Positions 26,603 to 35,769 are shown, counted from the first letter of the stretch. The stretch: 64,000 bases of DNA from Enterocloster lavalensis (GCF_902364025.1 NZ_CABJCG010000011.1:1-64000), one strand, 5' to 3'. Notes: generated from the sequence alone by a model not told the origin. Numbers and translations are program-made.

Positions 26603-27865
26603 ATGATGAAAGAGAAAGTGATTTTAGCATATTCCGGTGGGCTTGACACCACCACCATCATCCCGTGGTTAAAGGAAAATTTCGGCTATGAGGTGGTCTG
26701 CTGCTGTATCGACTGCGGTCAGGGCAGCGAGCTGGACGGACTGGATGAGCGGGCAAAGCTGTCCGGCGCTTCCAAATTATACATCGAAGATCTGGTGGAC
26801 GATTTCTGCGACAACTATATCGTGCCCTGTGTGATGGCCAACGCTGTTTACGAGAACAAGTACCTGCTGGGAACCTCCATGGCCCGTCCCGCCATCGCCA
26901 AGTGCCTGGTGGACATCGCCCGCAAGGAGGGCGCCACCGCCATCTGTCACGGCGCCACCGGCAAGGGTAACGACCAGATCCGGTTCGAGCTGGCAATCAA
27001 GGCCCTGGCTCCCGATTTAAAGATCATCGCTCCCTGGCGTATGACCGACGTGTGGACCTTAAAGTCCCGGGACGACGAGATCGAATACTGCAAGCAGCAC
27101 GGCATCGACCTGCCCTTCTCCATGGACAGCAGCTACAGCCGCGACCGCAACTTATGGCACATCAGCCATGAGGGCCTAGAGCTGGAGAATCCGTCCCTGG
27201 AGCCCAACTACGACCATTTGCTGATGATGAGCGTGCGCCCGGAGAAAGCGCCGGACGAGGGCGAGTACGTGACCATCACATTTGAGGAGGGCGTACCCAC
27301 CTCCGTGAACGGCAAGTCCATGAAGGTTTCCGACGTGATCCGCACCCTGAACGAGCTGGGCGGCAAGCACGGCATCGGAATCGTGGATATTGTGGAGAAC
27401 CGCGTGGTGGGCATGAAGTCCCGCGGAATCTACGAGACTCCCGGCGGCACCATCCTGATGGAGGCCCACATGCAGCTGGAGGAGCTGGTATTAGACCGCG
27501 CCACCATGGACGCCAAAAAGGACATGGCCAACAAGCTGTCCCAGATCGTTTACGAGGGCAAATGGTTCACTCCCCTGCGGGAGGCTGTGCAGGCGTTTGT
27601 GGAGTCCACCCAGAAGTATGTGACCGGCACCGTGAAGTTCAAACTGTACAAGGGCAACATCATCAAGGCCGGAACTATCTCCCCCTACTCCCTGTACAGC
27701 GAGTCCTTGGCATCCTTCACCACCGGCGACCTGTACGACCACCACGACGCGGACGGCTTCATCACCCTGTTCGGCCTGCCCTTAAAGGTGCGCGCCATGA
27801 AGATGGCGGAGCTGGAGGAAGCTAAGAAGTCCGGAAAGAAGATCGACGCCTCCTACGCTGGTTAA
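26603..27865 (+). CDS. argG: Argininosuccinate synthase
   Basis: The ATG at 26603 lies six bases after GGAGG, giving 420 residues. It ligates citrulline and aspartate using ATP. The PP-loop AYSGGLDTTT is at residue 9 and the family signatures GATGKGNDQIRFE, SMDSSYSRDRNLWHISHEG and GGTILMEAHMQLE follow. It stands alone in its transcript, divergent from argC. The lyase argH is 9 kb away on the other strand. Confidence 0.95.
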   Translation: MMKEKVILAYSGGLDTTTIIPWLKENFGYEVVCCCIDCGQGSELDGLDERAKLSGASKLYIEDLVDDFCDNYIVPCVMANAVYENKYLLGTSMARPAIAKCLVDIARKEGATAICHGATGKGNDQIRFELAIKALAPDLKIIAPWRMTDVWTLKSRDDEIEYCKQHGIDLPFSMDSSYSRDRNLWHISHEGLELENPSLEPNYDHLLMMSVRPEKAPDEGEYVTITFEEGVPTSVNGKSMKVSDVIRTLNELGGKHGIGIVDIVENRVVGMKSRGIYETPGGTILMEAHMQLEELVLDRATMDAKKDMANKLSQIVYEGKWFTPLREAVQAFVESTQKYVTGTVKFKLYKGNIIKAGTISPYSLYSESLASFTTGDLYDHHDADGFITLFGLPLKVRAMKMAELEEAKKSGKKIDASYAG

Positions 27866-27934
27866 TTATGCGTTAATATGCATACCCCTGAATCAATAAT
27901 TATAAATACAATTCCGCATAAAGCGGCATAAAGC

Positions 27935-27980
27935 ACCGCCCTGTCAAGCAGCCTCACGGCATTTACAGGGCGGTATTTTT
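27935..27980 (+). terminator. argG terminator
   Basis: ACCGCCCTGT (27935-27944) pairs perfectly with ACAGGGCGGT (27965-27974) and is followed by ATTTTTG. It is 70 bases after the argG stop. Confidence 0.75.
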
Positions 27981-28042
27981 GCGGTATAAAAACGTGATTC
28001 CCTCCCATAGGCCGGGCGCAGCGTACTGACGGTGGATGGCGC

Positions 28043-28498
28043 TCACAACCGCACGCTCCACCTCCATTTCCGGGTAAGACCCAGATTGTAGCGGGGCCGT
28101 TCCTCGCCGAACCACCGGTAACGCAGGCAGTCGTCCAGCACAATCCCGGCCAGGCTCACGGGCAGCCACAGGGCGCTGTATTTGAGGCTGACCTGCCCTA
28201 AAATGTTCCAGGGCAGGTCGCTGTAGTCCCACACCTGCCAGCCCAGCATAAGGTTTACAACACAGCCGGTGAAAAATTCCAGCGCCGTGATCAACAGCAC
28301 GCCAACGGCCGCCTGTTCCCACAGCGGCATATCCCAGGGCATTACCTCATTGATCAGCCCCAATCCGATAAAGCACAATCCGCCCAGCACAAACATGGTC
28401 CAGTGGCTGCGCCCCCGCCAGGCCAGCTCCAACAGCACATACACCGCCCCGCCCACATCCATCAGCACCAGATACTTATTCAACAGCCGGTGTCCCAT
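28043..28498 (-). CDS. Four-helix membrane protein, CmpB-like putative ABC permease family
   Basis: The ATG at 28498 (after GGGGGACGGGAG) gives about 151 residues with four hydrophobic segments, starting LLNKYLVLMDVGGAVYVLLE. The phrases INEVMPW, ALEFFTGCVVNLMLGWQVWDYSDLPWN and GQVSLKYSALW belong, in my recollection, to the family named putative ABC-transporter permease CmpB (PF06541). Its function is not established. The longer upstream frame has no membrane or family features and is rejected. No ATPase partner is in the same transcript. Confidence 0.75.
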   Translation of the reverse strand: MGHRLLNKYLVLMDVGGAVYVLLELAWRGRSHWTMFVLGGLCFIGLGLINEVMPWDMPLWEQAAVGVLLITALEFFTGCVVNLMLGWQVWDYSDLPWNILGQVSLKYSALWLPVSLAGIVLDDCLRYRWFGEERPRYNLGLTRKWRWSVRL

Positions 28499-28774
28499 CT
28501 CCCGTCCCCCGAATTTCTTCTCTCTGTTAAAGATATGCACATCCCTCCCCGATCTGTCCACCGTTTGAACGGCAGCGCTCATTCCCGGAAATGCCCTTTG
28601 CTGCGTCCTTCCCTGCTCTTTTCCCGGATTTTCGTTTCCTTTACGGCCAAAATTTAACAGCAATATCATAGTTCCATCACATTTTCATCACAATTCAGGG
28701 CTAAAACTAACTCTTGATATGATGCCGGCTCAACGGCAGAATACGGCAATCTGACAGACAGGAGGAGAGTACCA

Positions 28775-29833
28775 TTGATTGAAGTGAAAGATCTTGTTAA
28801 ATCTTACGGAGGACATATGGCGGTGGATCATTTAAGCTTTACGGTCCGGGACGGCCAGATTTACGGCTTTCTCGGCCCCAACGGAGCCGGAAAATCCACC
28901 ACCATGAACATTATGACCGGGTATCTGGGCGCCACCTCGGGCGAGGTGCTGATCAACGGCCACAACATTCTGGAGGAACCGGAGGCCGCTAAATCCGGCA
29001 TCGGCTATCTTCCGGAGATCCCGCCCCTTTACACCGACATGACGGTGCGGGAATATCTGGATTTCGCCGCCAGCCTGAAAAAAATCCCCAGGGCTTCCCG
29101 GGCGGAGGCTGTGGCGGAGGTCATGGAGTTAGTCAAGGTCGCGGACGTCAGCGGGCGGCTGATCAAAAACCTCTCAAAAGGCTACCGGCAGCGGGTAGGC
29201 ATGGCCCAGGCGATTTTGGGAAAGCCCCAGGTGATCATTCTGGATGAACCCACCGTGGGCCTGGACCCCAAACAGATCATCGAGATCCGGGATATGATCC
29301 GTGGCCTGGGCAAAAAGCACACGGTCATCCTCAGCTCCCACATCCTGTCCGAGGTCAGCGCGGTCTGCGATCACATCCTTATCATCAACCGCGGCAAGCT
29401 GATCGCCAGCGACACCCCGGAAAACCTGGAGCGGCAGATGGCCGGAGCCGGGGGAATGAACCTGTCCGTCAAAGGCTCCGCAGAGGATGTCCGCGCCGCT
29501 CTGGAAACCGTGCCGCAGATTTCCGGTATCCATTTTCTGGAATCAGGCGAGGTGGGCGTCTGCCAGGTATCCCTGGACTACGCCGGGGCGGCAAACGGGG
29601 AGGCGGAGGCGGCCTCCGGGGAAATGTCCCCTTCCGGCAAACCGTCCCCATCCGGTACCCCATCCCCCTCCCGCGACGTCCGGGAGGCCGTATTCTACGC
29701 CTGCGCGGACCGCAGGCTTCCCATTCTCGCCATGGTGCCGGTTCACGCCTCCCTGGAGGAAGTATTCCTGGAGCTGACAGAGGACGAAAAACAGACAAGA
29801 CAGGAGGACTGCGAACATGAGAGCGATCTATAA
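28775..29833 (+). CDS. ABC transporter ATPase, Gld/Nos-type
   Basis: The start is TTG at 28775, after GGAGGAG at seven bases. The ATPase has Walker A GPNGAGKSTT, Q-loop GYLPEIPPLY, signature LSKGYRQRVGMAQA, Walker B VIILDEPTVGLDP and switch His ILSSHILSE. The GYLPE motif and the order of partners match the GldA-type exporters. The C-terminal part (about 235-352) carries a Ser/Pro/Gly-rich insert (SPSGKPSPSGTPSPS) before the last strand, unusual for the family. It overlaps the permease gene by 17 bases. Confidence 0.9.
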   Translation: MIEVKDLVKSYGGHMAVDHLSFTVRDGQIYGFLGPNGAGKSTTMNIMTGYLGATSGEVLINGHNILEEPEAAKSGIGYLPEIPPLYTDMTVREYLDFAASLKKIPRASRAEAVAEVMELVKVADVSGRLIKNLSKGYRQRVGMAQAILGKPQVIILDEPTVGLDPKQIIEIRDMIRGLGKKHTVILSSHILSEVSAVCDHILIINRGKLIASDTPENLERQMAGAGGMNLSVKGSAEDVRAALETVPQISGIHFLESGEVGVCQVSLDYAGAANGEAEAASGEMSPSGKPSPSGTPSPSRDVREAVFYACADRRLPILAMVPVHASLEEVFLELTEDEKQTRQEDCEHESDL

Positions 29834-30683
29834 GCGCGAGCTGAAATCTTATTTTTATTCCATGACCGGGTATGTGTTCATCGCCTTTGTCACCATGTTC
29901 ATCGGCATCTATTTTATGGCCACCAACATGCTGGGCGGATATCCCTACTTTTCCTACACCCTGGGAGCGATCCTGATCATCCTGCTCATCGCCATTCCGG
30001 TGCTGACTATGAAGAGCATGTCCGAGGAGCACCACTCCCGCACGGACCAGCTGCTCCTCACCTCCCCCGTCTCCCTCTGGAGCGTTGTCATGGGCAAATA
30101 CCTCTCCATGGTCACCGTGTTCGCTATTCCCATGGCCATCTCCTGCCTCTGTCCTCTGATCATCAAGGCCAGCGGTACCGCCTATCTGGCCGAGGACTAC
30201 GGCGCGATCCTTACTTTCTTCCTGCTGGGCTGCGTTTACATCGCCATCGGCCTGTTTATCTCCTCCCTGACGGAGAGCCAGCTCATCGCGGCCGCCGGAA
30301 CCTTCGGCGTGCTGCTGCTTCTCACCCTGTGGCCCAATCTGATCAGCTTCATCCCCACATCGGCCCGGGACTCCCTCATCAGGCTTCTGCTGCTGCTGAC
30401 CCTGCTTGCCTTTGTGCTGTACCGTCTTACCGGCTGTGCTCCCCTGTCTTTTGGCCTGGAAGCCGCCGGAGCGGCGGCGCTGGCAGCCGTCTACTTTTAC
30501 AAGAAATCCCTGTTAGACCGGGCGCTGACCCATCTGCTGGGCAAGATCGTGTTGGCGGATGTGTTCAACACAGTGGTAAACGACCATATCCTGGATCTGG
30601 GCGGACTGCTCTATTATGTGAGCGCAGCCTTCATCATGCTGTTTTTGACCGTGCAGACCATTGAAAAGCGCAGATGGAGCTAA
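29817..30683 (+). CDS. ABC-2-type permease, GldF-like
   Basis: The 288-residue protein has six main helices. It starts MRAIYKRELKSYFYSMTGYV, typical of GldF/NosY-like permeases, and has the conserved MKSMSEEHHSRTDQLLLTSPVS segment after helix 2. It pairs with the ATPase just upstream and the GldG-like protein just downstream. The exported or processed substrate is unknown; the Bacteroidetes Gld system serves gliding and is only a distant relative. Confidence 0.88.
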   Translation: MRAIYKRELKSYFYSMTGYVFIAFVTMFIGIYFMATNMLGGYPYFSYTLGAILIILLIAIPVLTMKSMSEEHHSRTDQLLLTSPVSLWSVVMGKYLSMVTVFAIPMAISCLCPLIIKASGTAYLAEDYGAILTFFLLGCVYIAIGLFISSLTESQLIAAAGTFGVLLLLTLWPNLISFIPTSARDSLIRLLLLLTLLAFVLYRLTGCAPLSFGLEAAGAAALAAVYFYKKSLLDRALTHLLGKIVLADVFNTVVNDHILDLGGLLYYVSAAFIMLFLTVQTIEKRRWS

Positions 30684-30717
30684 CCGTGATACATTTCATA
30701 GCAGCAGGAGGCAGAAT

Positions 30718-32160
30718 ATGAACAAAAATCTTAAAAAGGGCGGCATTGTAGCCATTTTCACCGTCATCGTCATCGCCGCCGTCATTGTGGTCAACCTGAT
30801 CGCAGGCACCGTACCAGCCAAATACCGCAGACTGGATCTGAGCACCAACCAGATCTTTTCCCTGAGCGGCACCACAAAGGATCTGCTTGGCGGTCTGACG
30901 AAAGATGTAAACATTTATATTGTGGGCGATCCCGACCGCGTCGACGAGCGTATCACCCACTTTGCCGGGCTGTACGCGGACCTCTCGGATCATGTCACCG
31001 TGGAGGTCAAGGATCCGGTGCTTCACCCGGACGTTCTGAGCACGCTGAACACGGAGGCGAATACCGTGCTGGTCAGCTGCCCCGACACAGGCAAGACGCA
31101 ATCGATTCCATTTACGGATATTATCCAAATAGATTTAATGGCTTATTACCAGTATCAGCAGTACAAGGAATCTTCCTTTGACGGGGAAGGACAGCTCACC
31201 AGCGCCATCTCCTACGTGGCAAATGACACGGAGACCAACGTATACCAGCTGAGCGGCCACAAGGAATCCACACTCCCGGCCATGGTAACGGACGCCCTGA
31301 AAAAATCCAACATGCAGGTCCACGACTTAAATCTGCTCACGGAAGGGGCCATGCCCGGGGACTGTGAGCTGCTGTTGATCAACAACCCGCAGACCGACCT
31401 GGCGGTGGATGAAAAGGACATGATTTCCGGCTATTTGGAGCAGGGCGGACACGTGCTGATCCTCACCGGCTACACGGAGTCCGGAAATCCCAACTTAAGC
31501 TCCCTGTGCGCGGATTACGGACTGGAGCTGAAAAATGGATATGTGGCGGACACGGCGCCGGGACAATACTACAACAACAATCCGTTTCTCTTCTTCCCGG
31601 AGTACGAGTTCTCCGGTGGCATGCTGACCGGAATCACCAGCAAGGATCCGGCCCTGCTGCTAAATCCCTCGGGTATGACCGTCTCGGAGAATCTGCGTGA
31701 CGGACTGACCGTAGCCCCGTTTCTGACCACCACGGACAGCGGTATTTTTGTGGATCCGACCACCCAGGAGCAGACCCCCGGAACCTATGTGCTGGGAGCC
31801 ACCGCCACGGAGCCGGTCGTAACTTCCGAAGATTCCCAGGCCGCCACAGCCTCCCAGGCCCAGTCCCAGGACGGTGAAACGGAGCCGGAAGCCACCCTGA
31901 CGGTGATCACCGCACCGTCCCTGATCGACGGTTCGCTGCTGCAGCAGTTCCCCAGCATCACCAACCTGACCATTTTTATGAACGCCGCTTCCCACAACAT
32001 TTCCCAGGCCGTGAATCTGTCCATACCGGCCAAGAGCCTGGAGGTTACCTACAATATGATCACCGCGGGCGGACTCTGGAGCGCGCTGTTTATCATCGTG
32101 ATCCCGGTCATCTTCCTGATCGCAGGCTTCGTGATCTGGATGAAACGGCGGAAACTGTAA
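30718..32160 (+). CDS. GldG-like ABC auxiliary protein
   Basis: The ATG at 30718 follows AGGAGGCAGAAT and gives 480 residues. There is one N-terminal helix (about 9-30), a large external domain of the ABC_transp_aux type beginning near RRLDLSTNQIFSLSGTTKDLL, and one C-terminal helix (about 450-472) before a short basic tail. QLTSAISYVA and QLSGHKE are family phrases. A low-complexity Gln/Ser/Ala stretch lies near residue 380. It should sit at the membrane next to the permease. Confidence 0.88.
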   Translation: MNKNLKKGGIVAIFTVIVIAAVIVVNLIAGTVPAKYRRLDLSTNQIFSLSGTTKDLLGGLTKDVNIYIVGDPDRVDERITHFAGLYADLSDHVTVEVKDPVLHPDVLSTLNTEANTVLVSCPDTGKTQSIPFTDIIQIDLMAYYQYQQYKESSFDGEGQLTSAISYVANDTETNVYQLSGHKESTLPAMVTDALKKSNMQVHDLNLLTEGAMPGDCELLLINNPQTDLAVDEKDMISGYLEQGGHVLILTGYTESGNPNLSSLCADYGLELKNGYVADTAPGQYYNNNPFLFFPEYEFSGGMLTGITSKDPALLLNPSGMTVSENLRDGLTVAPFLTTTDSGIFVDPTTQEQTPGTYVLGATATEPVVTSEDSQAATASQAQSQDGETEPEATLTVITAPSLIDGSLLQQFPSITNLTIFMNAASHNISQAVNLSIPAKSLEVTYNMITAGGLWSALFIIVIPVIFLIAGFVIWMKRRKL

Positions 32161-32172
32161 GGAGGCATTTCC

Positions 32173-33171
32173 ATGAGTCAATCTAAAAAAATCTCATTTG
32201 CGGCAGCAGCGCTTCTGGTACTGTGCGCCGCCTACGCCGGGCTGACCTGGCAGCAGAAACAGAGTGCGGGCCGCGCGCTCCAGGAAGCCGAGAGCGCCCG
32301 CGTCTATGTGACGGATTTTGGGGATGTCACCGGGATTGCCATCGAAAATGGAGACGCAAGGCTGGATTTCGTGGAGGACAACGGCACCTGGTACTATGCT
32401 CAGGACCGGGACTGCCCGATCCGCCAAACCACACTCACCAACCTGGCCGATCAGCTGGCCGCCCTGCCCGCCACCCGCAAACTGGAAAATGCGGATGAGT
32501 TGGCTTCTTACGGGCTTGCCGATCCGAAGATCCGCTTTGAGATCACCACCGGCCAGCAACCCCCTGCCACACTGTTGATCGGCAATCAGGTGAAGGCCGC
32601 CGGATCCTCGGATATCGATCAGGCGCCGGAAGAATACTACGCCTGCATCTCCGGCGGAAGCCAGGTTTACACCATCGATTCCTCCCTTGCGGAAACCGCC
32701 GGCAAGGGGCTTTACGACTTCATCCAGACCGAATCCCTGCCCACCGTTTCCGGCGCGGATATCCGGGATATCGCGGTCACAAAGGAAGAAACCACCAGCC
32801 ATTTCGTGAAAAAAGAGGTGGACGGACAGGGAAATATCGCCTGGTACCGAGACGCCGCCGACACGGAGGCCAACCGGCTGCCCGACAACTCCCAGCTAAA
32901 CAACCTGGCGCAGGCGGTCAGCGGGCTCTCCATCCGGTCCTGCGTCAACTATAACGCCACCGACGAGGAGCTGGGAAGCTACGGTCTGGAGACTCCGGTC
33001 ATGACGCTGACCTGGACCTGCCGGAAGGACGGCAAGGATATCACCACCACGCTGCTGATCGGAAGCATGAACCCGGAGGGAACCGGGTATTACGTGAAGC
33101 TTAAGGACTCAAAGGCGGTGAATCTGGCGGGTAAAGAGAATGTGGATAAGGTTTTAAACGCAGAATATTGA
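32173..33171 (+). CDS. DUF4340-family membrane-anchored protein
   Basis: The 332-residue protein has one N-terminal hydrophobic segment (residues 8-24) and an external part with two DUF4340-like repeats, each centred on a YGL segment (ASYGLADPKIRFEI and GSYGLETPVMTLTW) followed by a LLIG strand. The family regularly follows GldG-type genes and is presumed to be a subunit of the same complex. It is the last gene of the four-gene cluster, 12 bases behind the GldG-like gene. Confidence 0.85.
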   Translation: MSQSKKISFAAAALLVLCAAYAGLTWQQKQSAGRALQEAESARVYVTDFGDVTGIAIENGDARLDFVEDNGTWYYAQDRDCPIRQTTLTNLADQLAALPATRKLENADELASYGLADPKIRFEITTGQQPPATLLIGNQVKAAGSSDIDQAPEEYYACISGGSQVYTIDSSLAETAGKGLYDFIQTESLPTVSGADIRDIAVTKEETTSHFVKKEVDGQGNIAWYRDAADTEANRLPDNSQLNNLAQAVSGLSIRSCVNYNATDEELGSYGLETPVMTLTWTCRKDGKDITTTLLIGSMNPEGTGYYVKLKDSKAVNLAGKENVDKVLNAEY

Positions 33172-33173
33172 GT

Positions 33174-33336
33174 TTAAGGTAACAGTTCAGACGGCGGGAA
33201 AATTGGCGCGGTAAACCGCGTCAAGCTCGCTTGTAAGCGGGTTTCCACGCCAATTTTCACATCGGATGGACATCCGATGCTTCTTGACCGGTCTTTTTCG
33301 GTCAAGAAGATAAGCCGTCTGAACTGTTACCGTTTA
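33174..33336. repeat. Multi-branched palindromic element
   Basis: An outer perfect 18-bp stem (33178-33195 with 33314-33331) encloses a second stem GAAAATTGGCG/CGCCAATTTTC (33198-33208 with 33248-33258) that itself holds two small hairpins. It also encloses CATCGGATG/CATCCGATG (33260-33279) and CTTCTTGACCG/CGGTCAAGAAG (33280-33309). Almost every base is paired. It lies just after the DUF4340 gene, between convergent genes, and ahead of an ordinary terminator. It could be a structured RNA or a miniature mobile element. Confidence 0.85.
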
Positions 33337-33378
33337 AGCGCTCCGGCAGCAGTTCTTCCGCCGGAGGGAGCGCAGCAG

Positions 33379-33405
33379 AAAAGCGGACATGTCACGTCCG
33401 CTTTT
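33379..33405. terminator. Bidirectional terminator
   Basis: AAAAGCGGAC (33379-33388) pairs with GTCCGCTTTT (33396-33405), with an A run on one side and a T run on the other. It serves both the Gld-like cluster and the convergent acetyltransferase gene. Confidence 0.75.
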
Positions 33406-33438
33406 TTGCTGTCTTTTGGAAAATGGAAGGGGCGCCGG

Positions 33439-34071
33439 TCAGCTGCTCCTGCTCTCAATTCCGGCCAGACAAACCTGCAGGGCGTCCGCCAGCATGCCGA
33501 TGTGGATGCCGTCCACAAAGGAGTGGTGGACCTGAACGGAAAACGGCAGATAGGTGCGTCCATCCCGTATGTAATATTTTCCCCAGTCAAAAAGAGGGGT
33601 TGCGTTGTCTTTTCTCCCCGAATCCGTATGGGAAATGTGGGTGAAACTGACCCAGGGAAATGGTGAAAACTGGTAAATATCGTTGCCCATCGGCCCGGTA
33701 AAATATTCCTTCTGGTTCTCGGTTGTCTCCTTCGCCAGGGCGGCGTATTCTTCCAGCGTGTCCCGCATGGGCACATTGACCACCTTGAACAGTCCCGTTT
33801 CCCGGTTCAGGTAAGTGAAGGACGTGTTGATCACGTCAAATACCGCCGGTTTCCCGTCCACAAAGCGGCAGCGGAACGCCTCGATCTGGTTCGCGCATCT
33901 GGTAACGGCGTAAACCAGCGAAAATGTAAAGGAATAGCCCCGCTCCCTGACCCATTCGGGAAACCCGGTGATATCCAGATCAAAGGTAACGCTGTACTGG
34001 GGCTGGGCGCTGTCTTTGAATACCTGGTAATGCATCGCCCTGTCCCACGTGGTTAAGTCAATCCATCTCAT
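33439..34071 (-). CDS. Chloramphenicol acetyltransferase-like protein
   Basis: The ATG at 34071 follows AGGAGGAATCAGAT and gives 210 residues, the usual size of CatA-type trimers. The catalytic motif is VHHSFVDGIH near residue 187 (HHxxxDG, with the general-base His), and SFTHI and FDWGKY are also family-like. Many chromosomal members of this fold are not proven resistance enzymes and may acetylate other acceptors, so I do not assign a resistance role. A tight promoter with direct repeats lies upstream. Confidence 0.85.
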   Translation of the reverse strand: MRWIDLTTWDRAMHYQVFKDSAQPQYSVTFDLDITGFPEWVRERGYSFTFSLVYAVTRCANQIEAFRCRFVDGKPAVFDVINTSFTYLNRETGLFKVVNVPMRDTLEEYAALAKETTENQKEYFTGPMGNDIYQFSPFPWVSFTHISHTDSGRKDNATPLFDWGKYYIRDGRTYLPFSVQVHHSFVDGIHIGMLADALQVCLAGIESRSS

Positions 34072-34116
34072 ATCTGATTCCTCCTGTTTGCAGTATGACA
34101 TCCTTTGGTTATATTC

Positions 34117-34161
34117 AGTTTATTGCAAAATACATACGATGTCAATATGACATATGATGTC
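34117..34161 (-). promoter_or_regulatory. Promoter of the CAT-like gene with repeated operator-like sequence
   Basis: On the minus strand TTGACA (34140-34145) and TAAACT (34117-34122) are 17 bases apart. ACATACGATGTC (34132-34143) and ACATATGATGTC (34150-34161) are direct repeats 18 bp apart at the -35 end, each partly palindromic (GACAT-N3-ATGTC on the minus strand in the second). They look like a repressor site. Confidence 0.55.
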
Positions 34162-34437
34162 TTTCGAAAAATATTCGCCCGAAAGCTATGCCAGCAGCCC
34201 ACTGCATTCAATAAGATGGACAGCGATGCAGGCACACCGTAAAAGTGCCGTAAAAGCTCCATAAAAGCTGTTAAAATCCCCGCGTCCGCCTTCGCATCCG
34301 CCATCTCCTTCGCCAAACAGTTGCACGTTCATACCGGCTCTGGTAAACTCTAATCAAAAGGTCTTGGGCAGCCCCGGAACGCAACTTTAAATACCCCGGC
34401 GGCGGAAATCCGGTTTCTTACAATGAAAGGAAAAATC
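34162..34437. other. Intergenic stretch without a supported gene
   Basis: A short open frame on the minus strand within this gap and running into the promoter has no ribosome site, no family resemblance and conflicting composition. I see no other structure. Confidence 0.4.
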
Positions 34438-34932
34438 GTGAACATTGAAACAGAACGTTTAGAGCTTGTGGCGCTGACGCCCACACAGCTGGAATGGTGG
34501 TTAAACGACTGCCACCGGCTAGAATGTGAATTGAATTGTCTGTACCGCGCAGAACCCATGGAGGGCTTGTTTCGCCAGATCGTAGCCGGGCAGCTGGCCG
34601 CAGCAAAGAGGGATCCCGGGCACTACGTCTGGCACAGCTTCTGGTTTTTGATCCGCAAATCGGACCGCACGGTGGTCGGCTCCGCGGATTTCAAGGACCT
34701 GCCGGACAGCGGCGGCCTGGTGGAGATCGGCTACGGCCTCGGCAGGGAATACGAGGGCCAGGGTTATATGACGGAAGCAGTCTGCGCCATGTGCAGATGG
34801 GCCATATCCCAGGACAATGTGCGCCATGTGACGGCGGAGACCGATCTGGACGGCCTGGCTTCCCAGAAGCTTTTGCAGCGCTGCGGCTTTACGGAATGGA
34901 AACGTGGCGAAACCCTGTGGTGGATCCTGTGA
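34438..34932 (+). CDS. GNAT acetyltransferase, RimJ/RimL-like
   Basis: I choose the GTG at 34438, six bases after AAAGGA; the ATG at 34423 has no ribosome site. The 164-residue protein opens NIETERLELVALT, the common start of Acetyltransf_3 proteins, and has GYGLGREYEGQGYMTEAV as the acetyl-CoA loop, then LLQRCGFTEWKRGETLWW. Acceptors for this subgroup range from ribosomal proteins to small amines. It stands alone and convergent with the FadR-like gene. Confidence 0.8.
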   Translation: MNIETERLELVALTPTQLEWWLNDCHRLECELNCLYRAEPMEGLFRQIVAGQLAAAKRDPGHYVWHSFWFLIRKSDRTVVGSADFKDLPDSGGLVEIGYGLGREYEGQGYMTEAVCAMCRWAISQDNVRHVTAETDLDGLASQKLLQRCGFTEWKRGETLWWIL

Positions 34933-34980
34933 CCTGCGGCATTTGGCGGGTTTGTGGACATTGACCGCCGGGCGGGCGGA

Positions 34981-35655
34981 CTACTGAATCCCCAGCTCCC
35001 GGATCGCGTGCAGGATGTGGATCTTCATCGCGCTGCGGGCGCCCTCAGCGTCCCGCTGGGAGAGAAATTCCATGATCAGCCGGTGGTCGGCAACCGTGTC
35101 CTGGACCGCCTGCCCGCCCTGGGCCGAAAGCGCCACCCCCTTGGAAATAGCCTGGTAGAGAATGGGCATCAGCTTGTTCATAAACTCGTTGTGAGTGGCC
35201 TGGGCGATGGATTTGTGAAAAGCCTGCTCCTGCTGCGTGCGGTCGCTGCCCTCCCGGATGGCTTCCTCAATTCTGCGCCCGCACTCCAGAATCCGTTTGA
35301 TCTCCCCGTCCGTTCCGCGTATCGCGGCCAGGTACGCCGCCTCGGGCTCAAATATCAGGCGCATCTCGTAGAGATCCCCGGCATCGGCTTTCACGTCGGA
35401 GAGCGGTCCCAGGATCTCCTCCCCCTGCCGGGCTTTTTCCGTGACAAATGTGCCGTTCCCGCGGCGGATCTCCAGCACGCCGTAAGCCACCAGGATTCTC
35501 ACCGCCTCCCGCAGCGTCGTCCTGCTGACGTTCAGCTCATGGGCCAGCTCCGTCTCGTTTGGCAGCTTGTCTCCCGCTCCAAAGCGTTTTTCGATGGTTA
35601 TCATCGACATGATATTATCCGCCACATCCTGAGACAGCATTTTACTCCCCGCCAT
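34981..35655 (-). CDS. GntR-family regulator of the FadR/FCD group
   Basis: The 224-residue protein has an N-terminal winged helix (KLPNETELAHELNVSRTTLREAVRIL, here read as KLPNETELAHELNV plus SRTTLREAV) and a C-terminal all-helical FCD domain with metal-ligand-like residues (YEMRLIFEPEAA, HKSIAQATHNEFM, DHRLIMEF). FCD regulators answer organic acids or sugar acids. The start follows CGGAGGTGATTTC. No obvious target gene is adjacent. The next gene in the same direction is on the far side, so its regulon cannot be told. Confidence 0.88.
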   Translation of the reverse strand: MAGSKMLSQDVADNIMSMITIEKRFGAGDKLPNETELAHELNVSRTTLREAVRILVAYGVLEIRRGNGTFVTEKARQGEEILGPLSDVKADAGDLYEMRLIFEPEAAYLAAIRGTDGEIKRILECGRRIEEAIREGSDRTQQEQAFHKSIAQATHNEFMNKLMPILYQAISKGVALSAQGGQAVQDTVADHRLIMEFLSQRDAEGARSAMKIHILHAIRELGIQ

Positions 35656-35769
35656 GAAATCACCTCCGTAAATTGATATGATCGCCGCATCGTCCGGACA
35701 GCCGTTTTGCCGGGCGGGCCGCCGCCAGACCGGTCCACTCTTGTGCCAGATACCGCTCTCCCCGTCCCA

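Noticed and set aside
33178..33331. GCCGTCTGAA and its complement, identical to the Neisseria DNA uptake sequence, occur in the palindrome.
   Set aside because: The occurrence is explained by one inverted repeat. The organism is clearly not Neisseria and the word is not repeated elsewhere in the window.
33439..34071. Calling the CAT-like gene a chloramphenicol resistance gene.
   Set aside because: The catalytic motif shows the fold and acetyl transfer, but many chromosomal homologues have other acceptors and nothing in the context indicates a resistance element.
34068..34316. An 82-codon minus-strand frame upstream of the CAT-like gene.
   Set aside because: There is no ribosome site or recognisable motif, and it covers a good promoter for the downstream gene.
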